From Clostridium muellerianum (GTDB lineage: Bacteria > Bacillota > Clostridia > Clostridiales > Clostridiaceae), in contig NZ_JABBNI010000001.1 in the NCBI RefSeq assembly GCF_012926525.1, positions 1 to 64,000 on the forward strand: a stretch of 64,000 nucleotides of DNA, given 5' to 3'. Shown here one piece after another: positions 25,984-35,269 of this stretch (position 1 is the stretch's first letter; each line of letters starts with the position of its first letter). The position numbers and the translations under genes were made by a program. Under the pieces are notes generated by a model that was given only the letters and a program-made list of their open reading frames with translations, was not told the origin of the DNA and did no database searches.

Positions 25984-27084
25984 ATGGCTAAAATATGTTT
26001 TTTAGCAGATGCGGAAAGCATCCATACAAGGAAATGGATAAATTATTTTTCTGATCTTGATAATGAAATATATTTAATATCTATGAGAGATACTAAATAT
26101 AAATACAGTGAAAATGTAAAAAGTTTTGTTATAAAACCGCCTTTTGGAAATAAGCTATCATATTTTTTTATTGTTAATAAAATAAAAAAATTAGTAAATG
26201 AAATAAAACCAGATATATTGCATAGTCATTATGCTACAAGCTATGGACTTTTTGGCAGGATTAGCGGATATCACCCCTTTATTGTATCTGTATGGGGAAG
26301 TGATGTGTATGACTTTCCTAAGTCTAATGCTTTTAATGCTAAGTTATTAAAATACATACTTAATGGTGCAGACGCAGTATGTTCTACCAGTATGGATATG
26401 GCTAATGAAACGAAAAAGTATTATAAAAGCAAAAAAGATATAACAATAACTCCTTTTGGGGTAGATATAAATAGATTCAAGGAAAGTACTTCAGTTCTAC
26501 AAAAAAGTTATATAACTATAGGTGTAATGAAAAATTTAAATAAAATATACGGAATAGATTATTTAATAAGTGCTTTTAATGATTTATGCAAAGAAAGTAA
26601 TAAAGACATAAGGTTAATGATAGTTGGAGATGGAGAGGAAAGACAAAATTTAGAAGGTCTATGTACAGAATTAAATATAGAAAATAAAGTTACTTTTACA
26701 GGAAAAGTAGATAATGTAAAGGTACCTGAATACATAAATATGATGGATATAGTATGTATACCATCCTTAAGAGAAAGTTTTGGAGTAGCAGCAGTAGAAG
26801 CATGCGCATGTGGAAGACCGGTAGTGTCAACTAATGTTGGTGGATTAACAGAAATAGTTTTTAATGATGTTAATGGTTATACTGTAGAACCTAAAAATAT
26901 TAAATTATTAAAGGAAAAATTAAAGATTTTAATAGAAGATGAAGATAAAATAAGAAAATTTTCTGTTAATGCTAGAAAGTTAGTTGAAGATAGATATAAT
27001 TGGATACATAATGCAGGAACTATGAAGAAATTATATGATAGTTTTCTGATTTCGGGAGGAAAAACAGATGAACAAACTAGATAA
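25984..27084 (+). CDS. glycosyltransferase family 4
   Basis: A 366-residue GT-B enzyme. The C-terminal GT1 domain contains G-D-G-E-E-R, the donor-site motif R-E-S-F-G-V-A-A-V-E-A-C-A-C-G-R-P-V-V and N-G-Y-T-V. The N-terminal acceptor domain contains D-I-L-H-S-H-Y-A-T-S-Y-G. It adds a sugar to the lipid-linked repeat unit at the cytoplasmic membrane face; donor and linkage are unknown. Its 3' end overlaps the start of the next gene by 17 bp, indicating translational coupling. Confidence 0.88.
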   Translation: MAKICFLADAESIHTRKWINYFSDLDNEIYLISMRDTKYKYSENVKSFVIKPPFGNKLSYFFIVNKIKKLVNEIKPDILHSHYATSYGLFGRISGYHPFIVSVWGSDVYDFPKSNAFNAKLLKYILNGADAVCSTSMDMANETKKYYKSKKDITITPFGVDINRFKESTSVLQKSYITIGVMKNLNKIYGIDYLISAFNDLCKESNKDIRLMIVGDGEERQNLEGLCTELNIENKVTFTGKVDNVKVPEYINMMDIVCIPSLRESFGVAAVEACACGRPVVSTNVGGLTEIVFNDVNGYTVEPKNIKLLKEKLKILIEDEDKIRKFSVNARKLVEDRYNWIHNAGTMKKLYDSFLISGGKTDEQTR

Positions 27085-28504
27085 AAGAAGCTTAGGATTT
27101 TTATGTGTAGTATTTATTGCTGTACTTGCAAGATCATTTTTAATTCACGATTATGTAATTGGAATGCTATTTTTTGTATGCACAGCTTTAAGCTTAAGCT
27201 TAACTTATTCACCTGAATTATATGATAAATTGTATTGTACATTGTTAGTATCTGCTGCATTTGAATATACAGCATATTTGCCAGGGCATGAACAAATTTA
27301 TTTTTTTCATGTAATGTTGTTTATTATGATTATTTTTACAGCTTTACAGTGGATTAAAAATGGTGGAATAAATGTAAACATGGATAAAAAGATTTTAGTT
27401 TTTTTTGTAATATGGTTTATATACATATGTGCAGGCTATTTTTGGTCAAAGAATAAATCTTTTAATATTAAATATATTGCAATTTATGCTATGATGTTTG
27501 CTTTTTTAGCAGTGATTGTTATATATAATAATACAAAAGAGAAATTTAAAAATACTATAAAAATTATTGGATTAATGGCTGCAGTAATAGTTGTTATAGG
27601 AATAATAGAAACTGCAGTTGGTGTAGAATTACCTGTAAAACATTATTATAACTATACTGTTCATAAGCTCTCAGAAATGGAGATAGAGCTTTTAAAAACA
27701 AGACCTATGGTATTTTCCTATAACCCTAATAATTTGGCTACACTATTAAGTTTATGTTTGCCTATTCCAGTGTTTCTTTTCACTTTTGGAAGGTATAGCA
27801 AACAAAAAATAGTTTATTTGTTGTGTAGTTTACTTATTTTTGCTGCAATAGCACTTACAACATCAAGAGTGAGCCTTTTGTCTGTAATATTAATGGTGGC
27901 AATTTTTACTATAGCTATGTTAAAAGAGTATAAACTAAAAGGTTTAATATATCCACTAATAATTGTTATAGGCTTTGGGGTTGTATACAAATTCAGCTAT
28001 GTATTTGTAATGAGAAACAGTGATATGTATCGTAATCAAATGAAGCAAAAAATGAATAAACTTACTAATATAGAAAATGTTAAAGTCGGTGAAGAAGGTT
28101 CAGAAGGTGAAAGATTAACGGTAGTATATGATGTAGTTGAAGGTGTATTTCATGATAAAAAACTTTTAGGTTTCGGTGCAGGAAATACTACTCAGCAACT
28201 AATGGATAAAGGAAATACTCATGGCATATACAGTCCCCATGGATTAGCCATAGAGGTGCTTGGTGATTTTGGAGTTTTCTTCTTTATTTTATATGGAATT
28301 TACTATTTATATTTATTATACAGATTACTTCTTATATCCAATATGAGAGATTATGAAGCTAAAATATCAGCATACACCTTAATAGCGGCATTGTTTGGTT
28401 TTGCGTTATCCAGTTTTGGACCAAGTTCTGTTACTTACTTCTTTCCATATTGGATGATGTATGGTGTTACAATATCATGCATTAATTTATATAGTAGACA
28501 GTAA
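27068..28504 (+). CDS. O-antigen ligase/polymerase family membrane protein (first Wzy-like)
   Basis: A 478-residue protein with about 11-12 hydrophobic helices and one larger extracytoplasmic loop (about residues 320-380) containing G-F-G-A-G-N-T and H-G-I-Y-S-P-H-G, in line with Wzy_C/O-antigen ligase proteins. It likely polymerises or transfers the flipped repeat unit outside the membrane. The start ATG lies inside the end of the preceding glycosyltransferase gene and follows GGGAGG. A second protein of this type is encoded at 35.3 kb. Confidence 0.8.
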   Translation: MNKLDKRSLGFLCVVFIAVLARSFLIHDYVIGMLFFVCTALSLSLTYSPELYDKLYCTLLVSAAFEYTAYLPGHEQIYFFHVMLFIMIIFTALQWIKNGGINVNMDKKILVFFVIWFIYICAGYFWSKNKSFNIKYIAIYAMMFAFLAVIVIYNNTKEKFKNTIKIIGLMAAVIVVIGIIETAVGVELPVKHYYNYTVHKLSEMEIELLKTRPMVFSYNPNNLATLLSLCLPIPVFLFTFGRYSKQKIVYLLCSLLIFAAIALTTSRVSLLSVILMVAIFTIAMLKEYKLKGLIYPLIIVIGFGVVYKFSYVFVMRNSDMYRNQMKQKMNKLTNIENVKVGEEGSEGERLTVVYDVVEGVFHDKKLLGFGAGNTTQQLMDKGNTHGIYSPHGLAIEVLGDFGVFFFILYGIYYLYLLYRLLLISNMRDYEAKISAYTLIAALFGFALSSFGPSSVTYFFPYWMMYGVTISCINLYSRQ

Positions 28505-28517
28505 AAAAGGTGAAAAA

Positions 28518-30059
28518 ATGAGTGATGGAAATAAATTAGTAAAAAGTGCTACTATAATAGTTGTATGTACTTTTATAAGTAAAATACTTGGACTATTAAG
28601 GGATAGTGTAACAGCTGCAAAATTTGGAACTATAGAGTTAGATGCTTATAATGCAGCATCTAACCTTCCAATGGTATTATTTATAATGATAGGAGCAGCA
28701 ATTACTACTACACTAATTCCACTTTATAATGAAAAGAGGAAACAAGGTAAAAAAGAAGCATGTGAATTTGTAAGCAATGTCTTGAATTTCTTTATATTCA
28801 TAACTGTAATTATATCTGTAATGTGTGTAATTTTTATAAATCCTATAGTGTCTCTTTTAAATCCAGGATTCGTAGGTGGTAAGCTTCAATTTACAAAACT
28901 ACTTACGATTATATTAATACCTACACTTACAGTTAATGCAGTATTATATATATTTAATGGTATGCTGCAATCTGAAAATAATTTTGCAGTACCTTCTTTA
29001 GTAGCGCTTCCATTTAATGTACTTATAATTGGATATTTGTTTATTTTTGGCAAAAAATATGGCGTAATGGGATTTACAATAATAACTCTTATTGCAACTG
29101 CAATTCAAATACTACCTCAAATACCATATGTAGTAAAGATTGGATTAAAGCATAGTTTTAAAATAAATTTCAGAGATCCTATGCTTAAAAGAATGTGTTT
29201 AATGCTTATTCCTGTTATTTTAGGAACAGGAGTTCAGCAAATTAATACATTTGTTGAGAGGGGAGTAGCTACGGGTTATAGTGCGGGAAGTTTATCATCT
29301 CTAACTTATGCTTATAGAGTTTTTGCTTTATTTGTAGATATATTTGTAGTGGCCATATCTACAGTAATTTATCCCAAGATGGCAAGGCAAACAGCCAATA
29401 ATGAGATGAAGGAAATGAAATCTACTTTAAGTGAATCTATATGTACGTTAATAGTGTTTATATTACCTATGTCTTTAATTGTAATGATGCAAAGTAAACC
29501 TATTATTTATATATTGTTTGAAAGAGGAGCATTTACTAGAAGTGCTACAGATATAACTTCTAGTGTATTATGTTTTTACTCATTAGGACTTTTAGCTTTT
29601 GGCTTAAGAGATTTTGTATGTAAAGCGTATTATACACTGCAGGATACAAAGACTCCGATGATAAACAGTGCTATATCACTTGTATTAAATATAATATTAA
29701 TATTTATATATAAATACTTTCTAGGACTTAAAGGATTAGCTTTAGCTAATGCTACATCTATGTATATAGCTTGTGCATTACTCATTTTCAGTTTGAGAAG
29801 AAAAATAGGAAGTATGAATGGTAAGAAGATACTTATAACTGCAATAAAAACCATTATTGCTTCAGCTGTTATGCTAATAGTTATATACTATTTAAATATG
29901 GTATTGGATTTAAAATATGTATCAACAGTTTCAGTATTCATTAAAATTTTAATTTCTTCATTTGCTGGAGTTATTGTATTTATAATAACTGCATTTATAG
30001 TAAGGATGGAAGAAATTATTAAATTAAAAGAAATGATAATGTTTAGAAAAGCAGTATAA
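28518..30059 (+). CDS. murJ: MurJ/MviN-type lipid-linked oligosaccharide flippase (first copy)
   Basis: A 513-residue protein with about 14 transmembrane helices and the MviN/MurJ pattern: the N-terminus reads K-I-L-G-L-L-R-D-S, and the middle helices have F-E-R-G-A-F-T (a conserved loop before helix 10) and D-T-K-T-P-M-I-N-S. Family members flip lipid II or polysaccharide repeat units across the membrane. The location between a Wzy-like gene and sugar genes argues for an exopolysaccharide flippase rather than the housekeeping lipid II flippase. ATG 28518 follows AAAAGGTG; the longer frame upstream overlaps the previous gene. Confidence 0.85.
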   Translation: MSDGNKLVKSATIIVVCTFISKILGLLRDSVTAAKFGTIELDAYNAASNLPMVLFIMIGAAITTTLIPLYNEKRKQGKKEACEFVSNVLNFFIFITVIISVMCVIFINPIVSLLNPGFVGGKLQFTKLLTIILIPTLTVNAVLYIFNGMLQSENNFAVPSLVALPFNVLIIGYLFIFGKKYGVMGFTIITLIATAIQILPQIPYVVKIGLKHSFKINFRDPMLKRMCLMLIPVILGTGVQQINTFVERGVATGYSAGSLSSLTYAYRVFALFVDIFVVAISTVIYPKMARQTANNEMKEMKSTLSESICTLIVFILPMSLIVMMQSKPIIYILFERGAFTRSATDITSSVLCFYSLGLLAFGLRDFVCKAYYTLQDTKTPMINSAISLVLNIILIFIYKYFLGLKGLALANATSMYIACALLIFSLRRKIGSMNGKKILITAIKTIIASAVMLIVIYYLNMVLDLKYVSTVSVFIKILISSFAGVIVFIITAFIVRMEEIIKLKEMIMFRKAV

Positions 30060-30101
30060 GTCAAAAATATTAAAAAGGCTTTTCAAATAGGAGGAAGAGG
30101 T

Positions 30102-31154
30102 ATGAAGATATTAACAGTGGTTGGAGCAAGACCACAATTCATAAAAGCTGCAGCTGTGTCTAATGTTATAAGAAAGCAGCACGAGGAAATACTTATTCAT
30201 ACAGGTCAGCATTACGACGAAAACATGTCTAAAGTATTTTTTGATGAACTAAAGATACCTAAACCAGACTATAACCTAGAAGTTGGTTCAGGTAATCATG
30301 GACATCAAACAGGAACAATGCTTATTAAGCTGGAAGAAATATATTTAAAGGAAAAACCAGATTTGGTTTTAGTATATGGAGATACTAATTCTACATTGGC
30401 AGGAGCGCTATGTGCTAGTAAGCTTTTAATTCCAGTAGCTCATGTAGAAGCTGGACTTAGAAGTTTTAATATGACTATGCCTGAAGAACAAAATAGAATT
30501 TTGACAGATCATATTTCAAAGTTCTTATTTGTCCCTACAACTTCAGCTATAGAAAATCTTAAAAATGAAGGCATAACCAAGGGAGTTCACAATGTTGGAG
30601 ATGTAATGTTTGATGCTGTACTTCATTTTAAAGGGTTAGCTGAAGATAAATCTAACATAATTAATGAACTTAAAGTTAACAAGAATGAATATATCTTAAC
30701 TACCATACATAGGGCAGAAAATACTAATGATATAAATAGATTGAAAAATATAATTGAAGCATTAAATGAAAGTGGTAAAACAGTAATATTGCCTATGCAT
30801 CCAAGAACTAAAAAATATATTAGTGATTATGGACTAAAATTTAATGAAAATGTAAAAGTAATAGAGCCTGTAGGATATCTTGAAATGATAAATTTAGAGA
30901 TGAATTCACAAAAAATAGTAACAGACAGCGGCGGAGTTCAAAAGGAAGCTTTCTTCTTAAAGAAACCATGTGTAACCATGAGAGATGAAACTGAATGGGT
31001 TGAAACAGTTCAAAATGGATGGAATAAGGTTGTAGGAACAGATAAAAACAAAATACTTGATTCAATAGTTAATTTTGAGCCAAAAGAGCAGCAAAAGGAC
31101 ATATTTGGAGATGGAAAAGCTGGACACAAAATACTAGAGATAATAGGAAAATAA
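30102..31154 (+). CDS. wecB: UDP-N-acetylglucosamine 2-epimerase (non-hydrolysing)
   Basis: A 350-residue epimerase. The N-terminus is G-A-R-P-Q-F-I-K-A-A and H-T-G-Q-H-Y-D. Other family motifs are G-D-T-N-S-T, H-V-E-A-G-L-R-S, P-E-E-Q-N-R, H-R-A-E-N and T-D-S-G-G-V-Q-K-E-A. It interconverts UDP-GlcNAc and UDP-ManNAc; in a wbp-type pathway the equivalent enzyme (WbpI) acts on the di-N-acetylated uronic acid. Which substrate applies is not decided by motif reading. GGAGGAAGAGG lies upstream of the ATG. Confidence 0.93.
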   Translation: MKILTVVGARPQFIKAAAVSNVIRKQHEEILIHTGQHYDENMSKVFFDELKIPKPDYNLEVGSGNHGHQTGTMLIKLEEIYLKEKPDLVLVYGDTNSTLAGALCASKLLIPVAHVEAGLRSFNMTMPEEQNRILTDHISKFLFVPTTSAIENLKNEGITKGVHNVGDVMFDAVLHFKGLAEDKSNIINELKVNKNEYILTTIHRAENTNDINRLKNIIEALNESGKTVILPMHPRTKKYISDYGLKFNENVKVIEPVGYLEMINLEMNSQKIVTDSGGVQKEAFFLKKPCVTMRDETEWVETVQNGWNKVVGTDKNKILDSIVNFEPKEQQKDIFGDGKAGHKILEIIGK

Positions 31155-31165
31155 GGAGTGGAAAA

Positions 31166-32386
31166 ATGAAAATCTTATTTTTAACTCAATATTGTCCTCC
31201 AGAAGTTGGAGCTCCTCAAAATAGAATTTTTGAGTTTGCTAAACAGTTAAAAAAGTTTAACCATGAAGTTACTATATTAACTGCTATGCCTAATTATCCT
31301 AAGGGGGAAATATTTGAAGGATACAGGGATAAAAAAGTTGTTCTTGAAGAAATAGATGGAATAAAAATAGTTCGTACAAGTATTTATGCAACAAAGGATA
31401 AAAGTTTTACAAAAAGACTTAGAAACTATTTATCATTTACATTTTCATCAGTGCTTACAGGATCAAAGTACATAGATAAGCAGGATGCAATAATAACAGA
31501 ATCACCTCCACTATTTTTGGGATGGTCAGGTTATATTTTAGCTAAGAGAAAAAAAGCGAAGTTTATTTTTAATATATCCGATTTATGGCCTGAATCTGCT
31601 GTAAAGCTTAACGTGCTTCATAATAAATTATTGATTAGTTTATCCACATGGCTTGAAGAATTTTGCTATAAGAAAGCACATGCAGTTACAGGACAAACTA
31701 AAGGAATAGTAGATAATATAGTTAGTAGAGGATTTGATAAAAATAAAGTACATCTTATAACTAATGGTGTAGATACAGAATTCTTTAAAAGAGAAAATAG
31801 AGATGAAGAATTTAGAAAAGAACTTGGTGTTCATGGTAAATTTGCTATATGCTATGCAGGTATTCATGGTATAGCTCAAGGGTTAGAAGTAATTATAGAA
31901 GCAGCGGACATTTTAAGAGATTATAAGGATATACAGTTTTTATTTTTCGGTGATGGACCTGAAAAACAGAAATTAATTGATATGGTAAAAGAAAAGGGAC
32001 TTAATAATGTAACTTTTATGCCGGTACAATCAAAACCTAAAATGCCTAGAATAGTAGCATCCATGGATGCCACAATTATACCTTTGAAGAAACTGGATTT
32101 ATTTAAGGGAGCGTTACCTTCCAAAATGTTTGAATCACTGGCTTCAGAATTACCCATAGTTTTAGCTGTAGAAGGTGAAGCTGAAAAACTTATAAATGAT
32201 GCTCAAGCTGGAATTACTGTTGAACCAGAAAATTCTAAAGAGATTGCAGAAGCTGTTTTAAAATTATATAAAGATCCAGAGCTAAGAATTAAACTTGGAC
32301 AAAACGGAAGAAAATATGTAATGGAGCATTATGCAAGGGAAGCTATAGCTAGAAAGCTTGAAAAAATATTATTAAATTTGAAATAG
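31166..32386 (+). CDS. glycosyltransferase family 4 (WbuB-like)
   Basis: A 406-residue GT-B enzyme beginning T-Q-Y-C-P-P-E-V-G-A-P-Q-N-R, typical of WbuB-type transferases. The C-terminal domain has F-F-G-D-G-P-E-K and a donor site around P-S-K-M-F-E-S-L-A-S-E-L-P. WbuB enzymes use N-acetyl-amino sugars; FucNAc is the known E. coli O26 donor. The gene starts 11 bp after wecB. A hairpin follows the stop codon. Confidence 0.88.
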   Translation: MKILFLTQYCPPEVGAPQNRIFEFAKQLKKFNHEVTILTAMPNYPKGEIFEGYRDKKVVLEEIDGIKIVRTSIYATKDKSFTKRLRNYLSFTFSSVLTGSKYIDKQDAIITESPPLFLGWSGYILAKRKKAKFIFNISDLWPESAVKLNVLHNKLLISLSTWLEEFCYKKAHAVTGQTKGIVDNIVSRGFDKNKVHLITNGVDTEFFKRENRDEEFRKELGVHGKFAICYAGIHGIAQGLEVIIEAADILRDYKDIQFLFFGDGPEKQKLIDMVKEKGLNNVTFMPVQSKPKMPRIVASMDATIIPLKKLDLFKGALPSKMFESLASELPIVLAVEGEAEKLINDAQAGITVEPENSKEIAEAVLKLYKDPELRIKLGQNGRKYVMEHYAREAIARKLEKILLNLK

Positions 32387-32394
32387 TAAGAATG

Positions 32395-32419
32395 TTGGCA
32401 TGCAAATATTGCATGCCAA
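32395..32419 (+). other. hairpin between two glycosyltransferase genes
   Basis: TTGGCATGC (32395-32403) pairs with GCATGCCAA (32411-32419) starting nine bases after the stop codon. There is no T-tract, so it is at most a weak terminator or a processing site. Confidence 0.5.
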
Positions 32420-32490
32420 AGTTATATTTATATATTATATATAGTAAGTGTAGCATATACCGTGTTATATATATTAGGCAGGTGATTTAT

Positions 32491-33606
32491 ATTAAAGTTC
32501 TACAGATTATATCAGGAAATGATAATGGTGGTGGTGGAAAACATGTATTAAATTTATGTGTTTATTCAAAGGGTAAATTTGATACTGTCATTGGGTGTAT
32601 AGGAAAAGGTGAATTATATGATAATGCCAGGAATATGGGAATAAGGGTAATATTAATTGAAAGCTTGAGAAATAATCAAATTTGTGATTATGTAAAAGAA
32701 AATAATGTAGATATTATAAATTTCCATGGAGCTAAGGCATTTTTTATGTATTATCTAATGAAGAAAAAGCTTAGTAAACCTTGCGCTGCTACTGTTCATA
32801 GTGATTACAGATATGACTTCTTAAATAACAAGTTAAAGTATTTATTTTTTACACCATTAAGTAAATTAGGTTTAAAGAGTTTTCCTTACTATATATGTGT
32901 TTCAAAGTATATAAAAAAGCTTTTGGAGCAAAGTAATTTTACTGGAAAAAAGACTGTTGTCAATAATGGAATTGATTTAGAAGAAATAAGTATTTTAAAT
33001 GACAAAGATAAAGTAAGAAATAAATATGATATAAGTAAGGAAGATTTTGTATATGTAATGGTGGCAAGAATGCATCCCATAAAAAATCATTTGCTTTGTA
33101 TAGAAGCTTTTAATAAATTAAATAGCGAATATCCTAATACAAAACTTTTATTAATTGGGGATGGAGAGCTTAAAGCTGTTTTAGAGGAAAAATGCAATCA
33201 ATTATCAATTAAAGATAAAGTTATTTTTACCGGATTTCAAAGTAATGTGGTAGATTTTATAAATGCATCAGATATAAGTATACTTACATCATTTAATGAA
33301 GGTGGGTCACCTCCTATTGTTATATTAGAAAGTGGTGCAGCTAAAAGAGCGGCTATATGTTCAGATGTAGGTGATATAAATGAGTGTATAAATGATGAAA
33401 CAGGATTTTTAATAGATCCAAAGTCAGTAGAAGATATATATTTAAAAATGAAATCAGCATATGAAAATAAGGATATGTTAAGAGATAAAGGACAGAATTT
33501 ATATGAACTTGTGAAAAAACAATATTCTATGAATACATTTTGTAATGGATATTATAATTTTTATAAACAAATACTGTCAGAGGGACATAGGTGGAGTGAA
33601 AATTAA
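32491..33606 (+). CDS. glycosyltransferase family 4, apparent ATT start
   Basis: A 371-residue GT-B enzyme if started at ATT 32491. The N-terminus reads K-V-L-Q-I-I-S-G-N-D-N-G-G-G and the C-terminal domain has L-L-I-G-D-G-E-L, F-T-G-F-Q-S-N-V and a donor-site stretch S-F-N-E-G-G-S-P-P-I-V-I-L-E-S. The ATT codon lies five bases after AGGTGA (32480-32485) and gives the N-terminus expected for the family. The only alternatives are GTG 32482, which is part of that site and has only a poor AGG of its own, and ATG 32392, which sits in a hairpin without a site. The next gene overlaps the stop codon by one base. Confidence 0.85.
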   Translation: MKVLQIISGNDNGGGGKHVLNLCVYSKGKFDTVIGCIGKGELYDNARNMGIRVILIESLRNNQICDYVKENNVDIINFHGAKAFFMYYLMKKKLSKPCAATVHSDYRYDFLNNKLKYLFFTPLSKLGLKSFPYYICVSKYIKKLLEQSNFTGKKTVVNNGIDLEEISILNDKDKVRNKYDISKEDFVYVMVARMHPIKNHLLCIEAFNKLNSEYPNTKLLLIGDGELKAVLEEKCNQLSIKDKVIFTGFQSNVVDFINASDISILTSFNEGGSPPIVILESGAAKRAAICSDVGDINECINDETGFLIDPKSVEDIYLKMKSAYENKDMLRDKGQNLYELVKKQYSMNTFCNGYYNFYKQILSEGHRWSEN

Positions 33607-35156
33607 TGACTAAAAAAATGATAAAAAAGTCTATATTAGTTATGGTGTTTATAATTTTAGGCAAGGTATTGGCATTAGTAAGAGACTCATTAATTGCAGC
33701 AAAGTTTGGAGCAAATTATACTACGGATATATATAATTTTGCATTAGGAATAGTTTATTTGCTTACCACCATAAGTTATGGACTAACTACAACTTTTATA
33801 CCTGTACATACAGAGCATTTACAAAAAAGTGTTAAGAAGATAAGAGATAAGTTTGTAAATAATGTTATAAATGTATCATCAATAGTTACTATTGTAGTTA
33901 CTATTATATTGATTATTTTTACTAAAAACATAATTTATATATTTGCCCATGGTTTTGTAAGTAATCCTAATGTATTTGAAATGTCTGTGGAAATGACAAG
34001 AATTATGTTGTTGTCTTTAATATTTGTAAGTCTTCAGAGTATAGTGACAGGAGTACTTCAATGTCATAATGAGTTTTATGAACCAGCAGCTATGGCTTTT
34101 GTATCTAATGCAGTGTATATAATATATCTTGTATTTTTGACAGCTAGATATGGAATAAAAGGATTTGCAGTAGCTACAGTTATAGGATTCTTTGCACAAT
34201 TTATAATTAATGTACCTAAGTATAAAAAGTTGGGATATAAGTATCAAGGGCATATAAGCTTTAAAGATCACGAAATGCTTAATATGTTTAAGCTTATGAT
34301 ACCTGTTATTATAAGTACATCATTAATTCAGTTAAATGTGTTTGTAAACAGATCATTTGCTACAAATATATTTTCTGGAGCTGTTACTGTTTTAGATTGC
34401 GCTAATAAAATTAATACCCTAGCATATGAAGTCTTTGCTATAGGAATAGCAATGATAGTATATCCAACTATGTCGGAATTAGCAGCAAGGAAGGATAAAA
34501 CAGAATATAAAATTGCAGTAAAAAGAGCAATAAATATAATTATACTTATAATGGTACCAGCAGCAGTGGCTATAGCAGTATTAAGACAGCCTCTTATAAG
34601 TATCATATTTAAAAGAGGAGCCTTTACAAGTGAAGCAGCAAAGCTTACTTCAAGTGCGCTGTTATTTTATTGTCCCGCTATGATTTTTTATGGAATAAGA
34701 GACATTTTAAATAAAGCATTTTATTCTATTAAAGATACAAAAACACCAATGATAAATAGCTTTGTAGGAATATTGATAAATGTAGTTATAAACATATTTA
34801 TAGTAAAGTATATGCAGGTATCTGGATTGACTCTAGCAACTACAGTAGCTTCAATTATTGTTACTGTAATAATGCTTATTGACTTAAATAAAAAGATTGG
34901 AAGTGTAGATGTAAAAAAAATATTTAGCGTGATGGCAAAAACCTTTTTAGCCTCTGCAATTATGGGAATGTTTATTTTTGCAGTAAATAAGTTAAGTATG
35001 TTATTAATTACATCAGAACTAAAGGCTAGTATAGTATCAATAATAATATCATTTTTTATAGGAACAGGAGTTTATATGGCATGTATCCATTTATTTAAAG
35101 TAGAAGAATATATGTACATGGTATCTCTTATAAAACAAAAAATAAGAAAAGCTTAA
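33606..35156 (+). CDS. MurJ/MviN-type flippase (second copy)
   Basis: A 516-residue polytopic protein with the same pattern as the gene at 28.5 kb (G-K-V-L-A-L-V-R-D-S near the N-terminus, F-K-R-G-A-F-T, D-T-K-T-P-M-I-N-S) but clearly diverged from it. The ATG overlaps the TAA of the glycosyltransferase upstream, so translation is coupled. Two such flippases in one locus suggest two export substrates, or one branch-specific flippase, rather than a recent duplication, because the two proteins differ along their length. Clostridium difficile PSII loci also carry a MviN-type flippase. Confidence 0.82.
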   Translation: MTKKMIKKSILVMVFIILGKVLALVRDSLIAAKFGANYTTDIYNFALGIVYLLTTISYGLTTTFIPVHTEHLQKSVKKIRDKFVNNVINVSSIVTIVVTIILIIFTKNIIYIFAHGFVSNPNVFEMSVEMTRIMLLSLIFVSLQSIVTGVLQCHNEFYEPAAMAFVSNAVYIIYLVFLTARYGIKGFAVATVIGFFAQFIINVPKYKKLGYKYQGHISFKDHEMLNMFKLMIPVIISTSLIQLNVFVNRSFATNIFSGAVTVLDCANKINTLAYEVFAIGIAMIVYPTMSELAARKDKTEYKIAVKRAINIIILIMVPAAVAIAVLRQPLISIIFKRGAFTSEAAKLTSSALLFYCPAMIFYGIRDILNKAFYSIKDTKTPMINSFVGILINVVINIFIVKYMQVSGLTLATTVASIIVTVIMLIDLNKKIGSVDVKKIFSVMAKTFLASAIMGMFIFAVNKLSMLLITSELKASIVSIIISFFIGTGVYMACIHLFKVEEYMYMVSLIKQKIRKA

Positions 35157-35269
35157 TGTTAACATAGATTTAATAATTGATGTAAAACATTGAAACTTAA
35201 AGAACTATTTGATATATTAGGTAATGGAGTCTTAATGACTATTATTTTGTGTAAAGAGAGTGTGTAATA

